A stretch of 40,163 nucleotides of DNA from Gymnopus androsaceus JB14. Taxonomy: Eukaryota > Basidiomycota > Agaricomycetes > Agaricales > Omphalotaceae. The translations under genes were made by a program, and so were the position numbers. The stretch lies in the NCBI GenBank assembly GCA_009733575.1, contig ML769862.1, forward strand, positions 1-40,163, read 5' to 3'. The notes beneath the pieces were generated by a model. The model had not been told where the DNA came from. It saw only the letters and a program-made list of their open reading frames with translations, and searched no databases. Of this stretch, positions 10,904 to 21,066 are shown in pieces. Each line of letters opens with the position of its first letter. The first letter of the stretch is position 1.

Positions 10904-11548
10904 CACACCACCAATAATTATGCTTCAGCCTGGCTGAAGCATATTGGGAAATAAATTATTTCAATACCTATGCGAAATGTACTTTTTTTGCAGAATATAG
11001 AAGATAAATATTTCAATAGGCTGATGAATAAATTAAATTCCAACCTTCTGAATTTAGAACTTTATACAGATGTGCGAAAGAAAAGTTTTCAATTGGACTC
11101 TGGAAACAATAATTTCAATGTGGACTTGAAAGCCCTGCTTTCACAATAAGAGTGAAAGTAATTGTTTCAACGAACAATTCAAATTTCCACTGAAAGATTG
11201 CCTTTCGCTGTCCGGTTTGGCGGCGGCCCGGTCCGGCCCGAGAATTGAAGTATTGTCTTTCAGGGACTAGCTGAAAGGTCCTTCGAAACTGTTACTTTCA
11301 CTCTTATTGTGAAGTAAAAGCATTCAGTCTGCATTGAAACCATTCTTTTCAGAGCTCCATTGAAAAATATTCCTTCAGAAGTCTGTCTAAAATTCAAAAT
11401 TCAGAGGGCCCAAATGTAATTCTTTCATAAGATCATTGAAATATTTATTTTATATACTTGTATGAAAAAGTACATTTATCTTATGTACTGAAATAATTCA
11501 TTTCTCACAGTGCTTCAGCCTGGCTGAAGTATAATCATTGGCGGTGTG
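10904..11548. mobile_element. 645 bp inverted-repeat MITE with hairpin-bearing termini
   Basis: The left end CACACCACCAATAATTATGC is inverted at the right end (CACACCGCCAATGATTATAC), with AAT directly flanking both (10901-10903, 11549-11551). Just inside each end lies a small perfect hairpin, CTTCAGCC and GGCTGAAG around one base. Arms extend inward at reduced identity, including a second matched pair near the centre (about 11128-11160 with 11290-11325), around a GC-rich core at about 11213-11245. CAC ends and a 3 bp duplication resemble the nested elements at 1480 and 1504. No coding capacity is seen. Confidence 0.75.
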
Positions 11549-11650
11549 AATACGACACCTTTCAGTATTCTCGAGTGAGAATGACGTAGTCAAAAACCTT
11601 CATGATCATACTTCACAGCTCGAAGGGTGCCTCCTTTCCCTGCTATCACC

Positions 11651-13253
11651 ATGATCGAATTTCCCGAAGAGATTCTTCAGGTTGTAGTGGAATCCATCGC
11701 GGTGGGTCGCATCCTTCCCCATAAAAATCGCCAGAAATACCAGACAACTGCACTTCTACCTCTCTCAATGGTTAATTGCCAACTACGACGAATATGCTTG
11801 CCATTTCTATTCTCATATGTGGACGTCAAGGGCCATCCTGATGTAGAGAAGCTTATAGCCCTGTGTGTTGCCAATAAAGCTTTTGCTGCGTCTATCAAGT
11901 ATGTTGTATCTTTACTCTAGAATCCCAGACAAATGTACTAAACAGTGAGTGCAGGTCAATTGATCTCAGCCATTTCCTCTTTCCATTGCTTTCCCAACTT
12001 CCTCCTTCCCATTTTCCTAATCTCGTCCAGATCAATTCGACGTGCAACCAGTTGACAATTCCATTGATCACCGCTATCAAGTTCCACCCTGCCCGATCTT
12101 CTTTTTCGAATCGTTCTCACTCCCGCCATCGACATCCCTTCTCGATAGCCAACTTTTGAGCCCATCGGACCTAGCGAAAGTCATCTTAGACCAACAAACG
12201 GTCACCGATGAGCTCAAAATCATCGATATTGGAAAGTACTTCTCCCGCGGAATGCGGGTGAATGTTTTGTCTATCACATTAAACACATTCACAACTCCAC
12301 TCCTGAACGATTCATTTGGAGAACGCAAATTTCCTGGTCTTCGCGAACTTGCGATAAAAGTAGACCCAGGGACGCGTCCATTCACTCTGTCATGGCTTCT
12401 GAAGCTGGCACGCGAACATCCTCTGTCGATGAATATTTACATCCAGGATAACAGGAGGGTCAGAACTTTGGACTTGGATTTTTTCAAACGTGAACCTATC
12501 ATTCCGTTTATTGAATCCTTTGTTGACCAAGTCCGTAACGAGGGATGCATTGATACTATCAGTATACGAAGCTTTGGTATTAGACGAGCCGAGCCGGGTT
12601 CAGCATTAACTTTAGAGCGCTTCGGCGAGTGGTATGTCTCTCAGATGTCTTTCCACGTACATCAGTGGGGATCGGGACGTTTCTTGCATCTCGCTCATGC
12701 TTCTTTCCCTCGAATTGTCAAACTAGGTTTCAGCACAGACCGGAGTGTAGCTTGCCCGTTTGTACGTTTGACCTATCTTTCACACTTCCACAATGAGATT
12801 AATATATTCTTGTAGGATGACCTAGTCAAGTCTCTTCGTCGCTTTCCTTCACTCGAGGAAGTGTACTTTGTCCAGCCGATCAGCATGTTTGAAGAGTACA
12901 TTGTGATGCAAGCACCTAGTTGCCCTGATAAGTTAGAGGCTGCTGTAGTCCAGTATACATCGCGCATTTCACAGCGGATACCTAGTATTAAGACCATCTT
13001 CATTGATGACGAGTTTGAGCCTTCAAAAAAGGGTAGGAGCAGTTGGTCTAATTACTACTGGGGATCTGCTCGCAAACAGACCTTCGAACATTATACACTA
13101 GTGCATCGGTGTTCATTTAGAACACAGTGTTGTTCAGCCTCTCCTGCAGTTCCGGTCTCTCCATCTCGCTCACGGTCTTCCCAGTGTAGCTTTTGGCTTC
13201 TATTTCTTCTAGTTCTAGGTCTGATCCTTGGGCTTATTTCCCGTCATCATTGA
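11651..13253 (+). pseudogene. F-box-like/LRR-type protein with C-terminal hydrophobic tail, copy 2, one frameshift
   Basis: Three exons: 11651-11898, 11955-12761, 12816-13253, about 497 residues. Exon 1 (MIEFPEEILQVVVESIAVGR, then LPLSMVNCQLRRICLPFLFS) is F-box-like. Exon 2 carries degenerate leucine-rich-type segments. Exon 3 (DDLVKSLRRFPSLEEVYFVQ) ends with a Ser/Arg linker and the hydrophobic tail FWLLFLLVLGLILGLI plus SRHH, which could anchor the protein in a membrane by its C-terminus. It is the best preserved copy. Compared with copies 1 and 3 a single C is missing from a C-run near 12092-12094, shifting the frame early in exon 2; otherwise all exons are open. It is either a recent pseudogene or a homopolymer sequencing error. 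It sits directly downstream of the MITE at 10904-11548. Confidence 0.65.
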
Positions 13254-14028
13254 TGAGGCTTTCTAATAATGCTACATGCCATTGGTTTTCTGTATTTTTC
13301 TGTATTTCTATTGCAATTTTGTATTATCCATTGACTAACATTTTTTTGGCGGGGACAGTCGAGTTAACTAACAGCGACTTGACGCTATCGAGTTCTGAAG
13401 CACACCGTGCGTCCAGATCCTGCTAACCCTGAATAAAAATACATAGTCCCGCGATCTTTGCATTGTTCTATTACAGTTGTTGTTCACTTTTCTGCTTGAA
13501 GCTGCTTCGTTGTTCGCTGGGGGCCTCTGCCGTGAAAACTTTGATTAGCAGGCAACGGAATATACTTCCGAACCTCGTAGAATAGATTGAGTCCTGCTCT
13601 CTGGCAATGCACCTTTGTTCCAAGGGTTTACTGGGATTAATGAAGGGAAAACTATCGAGTTGCGGATTGATAACTATGATCTTACTAGGCGAGGTGACAT
13701 TACAAGTTCAGTTGCAAAGATAAAGCATTATATGGGTATATATGAAATAATAAATAAATAACTTGGAATGATACAAGCCCGAGAATATGATTCAAGCTTT
13801 CTTCACTGCACCATTATCCGCACCCATCTTCCTCTCCTTCTCCCGTGTCCATCATAATTCCCAATGAACCTCAAATTCACGTTCACCTCACTCCAGTTGG
13901 TTCGTACCCTTCTATTCGGCAGATGATCTTCCTAAACAGCCGGTCCACTGAATATGCTCTGATGGAGTAATGAATAAAATATGACATAATAAAAAGAAGG
14001 TAAGTACTTAAGTCTTTGAACCTTTGAT
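13254..14028. other. Intergenic after F-box-like copy 2
   Basis: Similarity to the other F-box-like copies ends near 13435. Beyond that an open stretch at about 13640-13740 (GINEGKTIELRIDNYDLTRR in frame) may be a short gene relic, but I do not recognise it. AT-rich sequence follows to the 3' end of the membrane-protein gene. Confidence 0.4.
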
Positions 14029-15748
14029 TCACTTGTTCCGTTTGGCATATTTTCCCTTGGGATGAGGCTTAACTAATTTCTGGATGTGACTACCTCTGGT
14101 AGCACTCAGAGTATGATATGTCATAGAAGGAAAATCCTCTATAGGCTGGTCATACTTGAGCTGGAAAGGTTGGAGTTCTGGTTCTCTGAGACTCATTATA
14201 ATGATCTCGTTGCTCTCATTGTAATTATCAGTGGCCAAATCTGAAGAGGGAAGCTGGTTTTCAGCATCTTCGGCAAGTGTGTGATAAGGCTGAGCTGAGG
14301 AAAGAGCATCCACTCCAAGGCCAATGCGCACAACAATTAATGTTGATGCTATACCCTGTTGAAGCAAACCGAAAGAAAAAAAAACTACTATCAAGCCTTG
14401 ATCAAGCCATCAGGGAGAAACATACCACAATTTGTGTCAGTACACAGGGACTTAAAAAGGCTATCCATTGAGTATAGGCAGTTTCTGGATTCCAGTTTAA
14501 AACCAGCCAAACCAGAAGAAAGGCTGGTGTAAGAAGGCCCGACTCCAACCTGAAGAAGTCCCATAAGTAATATCAATTGATTTATAATATTTTTTACATG
14601 AGTGATTCGATACATACATGGGTCCAAGAAGATTTGGAGAAGCACTTTGACTAGATTGGCCACCTGGCATTTTGTTAATCTTGTAGTTTAACCACCACAA
14701 TCTTCCAGCTGTGAAAAATATGAGTATGTACTATGGACAATACTTATATGCATATTCAGCTTGCCTATCATTCCAGTTAGGATGGTATTTTGGGTGAAAG
14801 TTATAGCAATGTAGATTTTGCACACATTGCTATTAGCAATATTGACAAATGATGGCTGGTCCAATTGTTCAAATGGGTCAAATTGTCCTGCAAATTGTTC
14901 TGCTCGTTTGAATTGCTGTTGTTCCAGGACTTCATTCACTGTCCAAACAACTTCAAGTTGTAAAGTAATTTCTCAGAAGAAGCAAAGACCTTATCCAATT
15001 TGTTGAATGACTTACCCAAACTTATCACAACACCCAACAGTGGAATAATGAGTAACAAGCCTCTGGGAGTGCCATAACCGATAGCACCGGTGTATCTTTG
15101 AGCAAGTTTTGGTGTTGAGAGCCAGCAAACCATCACAGCCAACGAAAAAGATAGGCTCACTAATATGACATCTCCTAAAAAGCTGGAATAAACTATAGTG
15201 AGCACTCATGGAAGTGTTCTAAAAAATTTGAAACAGTTATTTACCCAGAAACTAGGAAAATGTAGTCAAGGGCAGATAAAAGTGAGTAAAACGAAGGCAT
15301 TACAGCCTTGCGACTATCACTGCCAATGGTTGTCACCAGGATAGCTAAAAAGACATGTCTGAAAACCAGATCAAGGACAATGGAGACAGTAGCTAGTATG
15401 AAAAAGAGACAAGTTGCAACAATATACAATTTTCCAGGTGTAAACCTGTAGCAAAAGACATAGATGCTCAAGCTGAAGAGGACTAAAAAAATTCCTGCAT
15501 GGTATTGTTGATATTTCTGATTCCTCTATTTTCTGGACGAAAAGTGCTCACCATATAGCAGTAGTTCAGTCTGTTTTATACCCAAAAAGGGGAAATTTTA
15601 ATGATTTGGTAAGGATTTTTCTATCACTAAAACAGCCAAGTTCACTTACTGCAACTGGTAAAATAACCTCTTGATATAATGATTGTTGCAAAGCAGAATT
15701 AGTGGTATTGAAAATGCAGATGGCATCTTCTGGGCAAGAGTCAGACAT
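14029..15748 (-). CDS. Multi-span membrane protein (Agaricomycete 7TM-like family), function unknown
   Basis: Eight exons read without interruption: 15748-15650, 15570-15552, 15494-15245, 15182-15016, 14950-14765, 14708-14618, 14549-14426, 14355-14029, for 420 residues. The start MSDSCPEDAICIFNTTNSAL is a short Cys-containing extracellular-type N-terminus with an N-glycosylation site. Hydrophobic segments follow, including ELLLYGIFLVLFSLSIYVF, KLYIVATCLFFILATVSIVL, GDVILVSLSFSLAVMVCW, RGLLLIIPLLGVVISLV, ILTGMIAGRLWWLNYKI and QIVGIASTLIVVRIGLG. A soluble C-terminal tail of about 90 residues ends KGKYAKRNK. The intron between 14765 and 14708 starts with GCAAGC, a GC-AG intron; the downstream AGRLWWLNY continuation supports it. 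An upstream in-frame ATG at 15823 would add 25 residues; I prefer 15748 by family habit. The fold resembles fungal receptor-like membrane proteins, but no ligand or partner is evident. Confidence 0.8.
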
Positions 15749-16417
15749 TCCAGGGGATGAGAAGCAACATGTTGTAAGGCTGATGGTTTTATACCTCAGC
15801 CTGTGCTGTGAGAACCAGTGCATAAAACGGCCCTCAACCGGTGTCTCCCGAATGTCTCAGACCTAGATGTATGCTGATATATTGTGAATTACCCATGCCG
15901 ACAGAGAAATCGGAAGGTATCATGCAAGTAATGGGTAAAATAGGGAGAAAGTGAATGGAATTGGGAGGAATCGGATGGAGTAGGAAGGAATCTTGATACA
16001 GTAGATTGATATCATAGAAAGGCTGAGACTCAAGGGACTGTTAGTAGCCAATGGCAATAGAGGCTCAGAGTAATGAATTAATTACCCAACAATTTTCCGA
16101 TGAAGTGCATAAAATATTGGTAGTGGCAGGGTTTGAGGCAAGGTTGCATAGGGTAGGGCTAATATCTAGTTCCCAACTAACATATTATCAGCATGCTAAT
16201 GTCAGATTAATTGATACTGAGTGAGCAAGAACATCAGTAAAATGGACATTGGCCTTTTCGGCACTTTTTCGGACCTTTTTCAAACTTTTTCCAATTCCGA
16301 TCAAACTTTGAAAACCCAGGTCCGAATCCTTTTTTGAGTTCGCTGTCAACCCTGTCACGCTCTTTCAAGTGTGACATTTTCAAACTGAATTTCTTTCCAG
16401 TTCTTGTTCATTCAAAG
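15749..16417. other. Upstream region of membrane-protein gene
   Basis: No gene was found. The stretch contains short direct repeats of GGGAGGAATCGGATGGAG type near 15960-15990 and T/C-rich runs near 16255-16330. Confidence 0.4.
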
Positions 16418-16419
16418 TA

Positions 16420-16746
16420 GGGCTCTGCACCATGCCATATACAGTTACGGCCATACAGAAAACAGCCATATCCGGTATCAATTTAAGCTCAACGGTACAG
16501 TTACGGGACAGTGTTTTCCACACCGTATCGCCGTAAATGGCAAGATTGAGACCAACAAAAAGTCTTGTGGGCCAAAATGTCACCCGGAATCTCTTCATTG
16601 AGGAGATATCCATGTATGCTGGCAGCAGTGAATATATATGAACAGTATTGGCGAAGCTGTACATATGCTGAATATGTATAACTCCTTCAATCTTTCAACA
16701 ACATGGTCCCATACAATCTATAAATACAGGCTATGGTGCAGAGCCC
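16420..16746. mobile_element. TA-flanked MITE, GGGCTCTGCACCAT ends
   Basis: 327 bp between two TA dinucleotides (16418-16419, 16747-16748) with 14-16 bp terminal inverted repeats GGGCTCTGCACCATGCC and the inverse. The ends are related to those of the element at 32749-33307 (GAGCTCTTCACCATA). TA duplication fits a Tc1/mariner-derived element. No coding sequence is present. Confidence 0.7.
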
Positions 16747-16789
16747 TAAAAGCAAATAAATAAATCCAAACTATTAGTTAATCTGAGTA

Positions 16790-17087
16790 GGGTTGGCCAT
16801 GGGTATTTTTGCCCTGACCCATACCCCCTTCAGACCCTTACCCACAATACCATGTGTTTTTTCTGCGGGTTTTTCACTGGCAATGGGCTGGAGAAAGGGG
16901 TGAAGGTCAAAAAACTTCAGAATTATTGTAAAATATAAGTAAAAGCTTAAATACAACATATTTACTACAATCACAAGGCAGAAAATTGATTTTAAATCCC
17001 GCGGGTATGGAAGGCTTGTACCCCTACCCTTACCCACCATACCCCTGCCCCAAATACCACAGGTATACCCATACCCATAACCAACAC
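16790..17087. mobile_element. TA-flanked MITE, GGGTTGGCCATGGGTA ends
   Basis: 298 bp with left end GGGTTGGCCATGGGTA and right end reading GTGTTGGTTATGGGTA in inverse, flanked by TA at 16788-16789 and 17088-17089. Copies of an ACCCATACCC-type motif recur internally. Probably a mariner-type non-autonomous element. Confidence 0.6.
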
Positions 17088-17089
17088 TA

Positions 17090-17560
17090 AATTATCTGAC
17101 ATTCAATGGCAATTGCACAAGCAAGTTATTTCTTCAAGCTAATAAGGTTGATTGCAAAGCTAAGCGATGAGTATATGCATGCAGAGTGGACATGTATGAG
17201 TGAGTGAACATCAAGAAAGACAAGGGTGACTGGGTTACAGGTAAGGATAAAACCCTTACACAGTAGTTTACTGCATGATTCTGCTTGTGCAGCAAGAGCT
17301 GGAGTTGTGATTCAAACTGCCAAATACTTGAGTATTCCAGTAATTGTACCCAAGACTATGCTAGACCATCACTAAATATTGCTATTTCTGAGATACTTAC
17401 TAGTAAATATAAAGTAAAGGGTTGTTTCAGACCAAGGGGGTTGCTAAATAGAATTATCCATTGAATACTGTATATCATAAAGTTAATGTATTGTAAATAA
17501 CTATAAAAACATGCATGGCCAGAAGTAGCATTATTATTGCCTAAATTCATAGTTGAAATA
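17090..17560. other. Intergenic, no gene seen
   Basis: AT-rich sequence without a supported open frame, RNA gene or clear repeat. Confidence 0.4.
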
Positions 17561-17670
17561 ATGGAAGTTGAAAGTTGAAGTTGGTCAAAAAGTTGAAAGT
17601 TCAAGTTGAAGTTGTGATTTGAAGTTGAAAGTTGAAACATGAAGTCAAAATATGAGTTGAAGTTGGAATA
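17561..17670. repeat. Degenerate GTTGAA tandem repeat
   Basis: Irregular runs of GTTGAAGTTGAAAGTTGAAG on the plus strand. The unit is 6-10 bp and imperfect, a simple-sequence array with no coding meaning. Confidence 0.65.
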
Positions 17671-17685
17671 TCAGGTGAATTATTG

Positions 17686-18062
17686 TGCCATAATAGACTG
17701 TCAGTGCATGTCAATCAAACAATGCCGTATACTGTCAAGGACTTATAAAATGAATGGCGTTCAACTCAAAGAACTTGAATTTCTTCTTCCCTCTTGCCTA
17801 CTCCCTCCTCAAGTCAGTTCAACTTGTCTTCAGTGTCGCAACCCAATAAGTTCTTACCTTTGTTCATTGATCTTCAATTCTAACTTATTTATTAGACTTA
17901 CATCCAAGTTATTGGTGGTTATCTATGTCATGTTCAGTAATTCGGCCAGATTAGAAGTAGCTAGTTAATTATTTAGAGAAATGTAACATTGTATCTTGAT
18001 CAATAAACAGTATTTTTCCTTACTCCAAGATCATCCGACTCCTGAGACAGACTGTCAAACAG
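17686..18062 (+). repeat. Possible solo LTR or LTR-like repeat; part recurs at 26415
   Basis: The segment contains a TATA-like CTTATAAAATG (about 17744), a polyadenylation-like CAATAAA (about 18001) and ends CTGTCAAACA. 17771-17877 is nearly identical to 26415-26511. The exact ends are not proven and no target duplication was found. Confidence 0.35.
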
Positions 18063-18248
18063 GTATTAAATATAGAAATGATTTATATTACTTGGAGCTT
18101 CCCATGTCAAAAGCCTGAGACATGTCATTCTGTATACATTCCATAGCTGTCCATAGCAGTCTATAGCATGGCATAGTAGTCCATAGTTCTGGACAGAGGG
18201 GGACCTTGCTATGGGTCCTAAGAGTGCTATAGCTCTGTACAGGACACC

Positions 18249-18261
18249 CAGGTTTTGCTGA
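18249..18261 (+). repeat. CAGGTTTTGCTGA terminal motif, copy 1
   Basis: First of six exact copies of CAGGTTTTGCTGA in the window, each followed by T. Adjacent DNA is rich in short inverted CCAGAG/CTCTGG runs. Confidence 0.55.
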
Positions 18262-18291
18262 TAGATATGTGATCTAATTGCCCTAAAACCT

Positions 18292-18505
18292 GTGTGGTTG
18301 ATAAGACATCTTAATACATTCTGGAGCAAGGGTACCCTCACCAGAGTGCTCCAGAGTGCTCTGAGTGCTCTGAGCAATTCAATTGCTTTTTCGACAAGCC
18401 TGACACCTGTCAAAAAGCCATCAAAAAGTAATTAAATTGCTCAGAGCACTCAGAGCACTCTGGAGGGGGTACCCTTGCTCCAGAATGTATTAAGATGTCT
18501 TATCT
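18292..18505. repeat. Long inverted repeat with CAGAGTGCTC runs
   Basis: 18292-18390 and 18432-18505 are inverted copies (GATAAGACATCTTAATACAT at one end, its complement at the other). Between them lies a 40 bp spacer that includes TTTTTGATGGCTTTTTGACA in inverse. A second copy of the structure lies at 26866-27045. Confidence 0.65.
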
Positions 18506-19538
18506 AATATCAACCATACAGGTTTTGCTGATGTGGATTTAACACTCATAAACCATTAATCATTTTGAAAATCCAGATCTCATTGCAGGAGTTTCAATGT
18601 AGGAATAGTCAAGTACAGAAAGCAAGCTGTAAGCCATTTGTGGCAACTTATGGTCAAAACTATACAGTACTCAAAATAGGCAGTCTTGAGCCTCCCAGAT
18701 GCTTGCACTAGGACCCAGATCACAAAAAATGTTTCAGCCATAAGGACTTGGAGCCCCTCCCTCCCCCAAGGTCATGTCAGTGCTTAAGTTTCTGCACACT
18801 CCTTGCAAATCAGTGGGTGTTATGCATTGTGGCCAAACTTCAATCTTTTTTACTAGTTCGGTCCTTAAATTAAGCATCATGGATTTGATTTTTTGATTTT
18901 TTTGACAGCCATTTTGGGAAAATTTCGGGAAATTGGGTTACTATTTCGCAAAATTTGAGGTTCAACTGGCTTTGTTATGCATTATGATTCTCAATTTTAC
19001 CTAGTTCGGAACCCCTGCATTATGGTTACGCAAACTTGTGGTTGAAACTATACAGTATACGGGATTTTGAGTGCAACTATGTAGTTTATCATGTCTTATG
19101 GTGCGATATTATTGCTTCGGCTGCATGAAGGTGCGTATTTCTCTTGTGAATCTTTCTCTGGTCTTTCTGGCACTTTGTCTTGATTTTTAGAGGTCATAAT
19201 GTACCAATTGTACTGTAATTATATCTACATCGTTACCTTTGCCTGCCAGGCAGTTCTCGATGCGTACAACGTGACCTAGAAAGACGCGCTTCCTTATCAT
19301 CTCCAGAACAGCCTCCTGCATCTCTAAGTTGTCAGACACCCTAAATTGTCTATTCTACACATGTTATTAGTAACCTTAGGTCTTTCCTTTGCTGTTATGT
19401 TAAAAATTCTGCTCTCAACAATTGGATTATAGTCTATCACAGACGGCCTAGTGAGTTACTGTTTTTACTTCGTTTGCTATGAGAGGTGTATGGTCTCATT
19501 CAATCTCGTCCTTACTTGTAAGTGAAAAATAACTCGCT
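18328..19538. repeat. 1.2 kb block, first copy (pairs with 26866-28056)
   Basis: 1211 bp matching 26866-28056 at well over 90 percent by eye, with a few short indels (for example around 18590 and 18905). No gene is encoded. The shared sequence stops abruptly at CTCGCT in both copies, after which this copy continues ACGCTTGCC and the other enters a copia LTR. Confidence 0.85.
18519..18531 (+). repeat. CAGGTTTTGCTGA terminal motif, copy 2
   Basis: Exact motif followed by TG, just outside the inverted repeat at 18292-18505. Confidence 0.5.
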
Positions 19539-20288
19539 ACGCTTGCCACCGTGGGTCGAGTCCCATGCTCCATGTTAAATTTCGAGTCTTTCTCCAGTTC
19601 AAACCTTCTTTATCCCTTCATCCTTGATCTCTTCACCTACATCCTGCAGGACAAAAATCCAACTCTGATAGATCATGCCAGCCGCGGTGTCATGCATGCG
19701 CTCAGGGCTGTGACGTCGGTGCCACTGTCGTTGAGTGTTCTAGACTACTAACACTGCGGGGATGATATCATGATCGTGATCGGGCCAAAATACACTTCAT
19801 ATCTTTCCAATAACCTCAGCATATCCTCGGCCCGGTTATACTCTCATCCTTACAGTGTAAGTTCTAGACTTCTAACTAAGATTGCTATCCCTTGTTGGGT
19901 TCAACATTGCATTTCAAGTTTCAGGAGGGTACTAGGTACTGTAAGGGTACCGAAATTTTGAGCCGACAAGCCTTAATCGGTAATCAACGAGACAATATGG
20001 ATTATTGTATCCTTAGCGCCGGCGAGCGGCAATCCCCGACAACACTTAACGCAGCATGCCAAATAAAGAATATAGTCCATAGATTCTACTGTACACTGCA
20101 ACTGTGTAGTTGTTTAGTTATGGCTATAGACTATATGCTAGTGCAGAGAAGAAATACTGGCTTCGTGACCTCTATCTTGACAACCCCATGTACACAGTAA
20201 TCTGAGCACTATGACTTGCCTCTAGACCTCTGAAGTAATACATTGACGTACCAGTAACTAACATACCAAGTGTAATTCAACACATAAG
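19539..20288. other. Intergenic between repeat block and copia element
   Basis: No gene was recognised. GTGGGTCGAGTCCCATG at about 19552 looks like a tRNA T-arm, but no acceptor, D or anticodon arm can be folded around it. Confidence 0.4.
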
Positions 20289-20646
20289 TCAAGTACAATC
20301 CCAAAGACATGCACTCAATTTACCATCCACCGAAAGCCTGTTAGTCATCCATGCAAACTGGCAGTTCCAATCGGAACAGTGAGTCGCAAACTGCCAAACA
20401 TACCATAGATCATTGTGTCTGAAAACATGTGCTGCTAGTTGGTAGTAATAATCATTTGCACTATCCAGAATGGCAGGCCAACTTCCATGCCAGATACCCT
20501 CACCACCCTCACCACCCCAAAGAGACCAACAAAGTGGACAAGAAACATATTTGATGAAATTGCAATTCCCATTATCTCTGCACACAATCCAATCCAGCTC
20601 TGCAAGCCAAGTCCAAACAGCCAAATTGGGCTGAAGAGGTGGGAAA
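20289..20646 (-). pseudogene. Unrecognised gene fragment abutting the copia 5' LTR
   Basis: A minus-strand open frame with unusual richness in Trp, Cys and Tyr (LAVWTWLAELDWIVCRD, NDYYYQLAAHVFRHNDLWYV) runs into the left edge of the copia LTR. The frame is open through about 120 residues and ends TGA just past LWDCT. Composition suggests a true protein fragment rather than chance, but no family is recognised. The insertion may have cut it. No matching continuation was found right of the element at 26404. Confidence 0.3.
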
Positions 20647-21009
20647 TCTGGGAATGTCATAATGTCAAATATATTCTATCGAACTATACATGGAACGCTT
20701 TCTCGTAGTCTCCACTTGTTTGTATCACCATCCCATGCACTCCACTGTTATCGTCTCGCAGACTCCACTCAGTCTCTCGCCGTATCCACTTGCTCTCTCG
20801 CAGTACCCACTTTACCGTATGGACAGTAGCCACACATATTCACGCAGTAGCCACTTGCCCGATATATCGTTTGTACTTAGGACTGTATATAAGCTTAGGT
20901 ACCATACCCTGTAATAACACCGTTGTCCCCCATCGATCTGTGTGATCGTTACTACTAAGTCCTGTGTGGACTTACTGCTGCTACTTCCTATTTAGGAACG
21001 TAACTCTAA
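20647..21009 (+). repeat. copia 5' LTR
   Basis: Matches 26043-26403 and 28060-28421. It contains a TATA-like TGTATATAAG (about 20884) about 125 bp before the LTR end. The start is diverged relative to the TGTTGGAATG start of the other LTRs. The sequence after it, TAGGTTATGGGCCCC, is in the position of the primer-binding site, though the tRNA is not identified. Confidence 0.88.
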
Positions 21010-21066
21010 TAGGTTATGGGCCCCGGCCTTAACCATTGACGCAACATATTGCCGTAACGCTTGTTC

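Noticed and set aside
19545..19575. tRNA-like T-arm GTGGGTCGAGTCCCATG
   Set aside because: No acceptor stem, D-arm or anticodon arm can be paired around it, so a tRNA gene is not supported.
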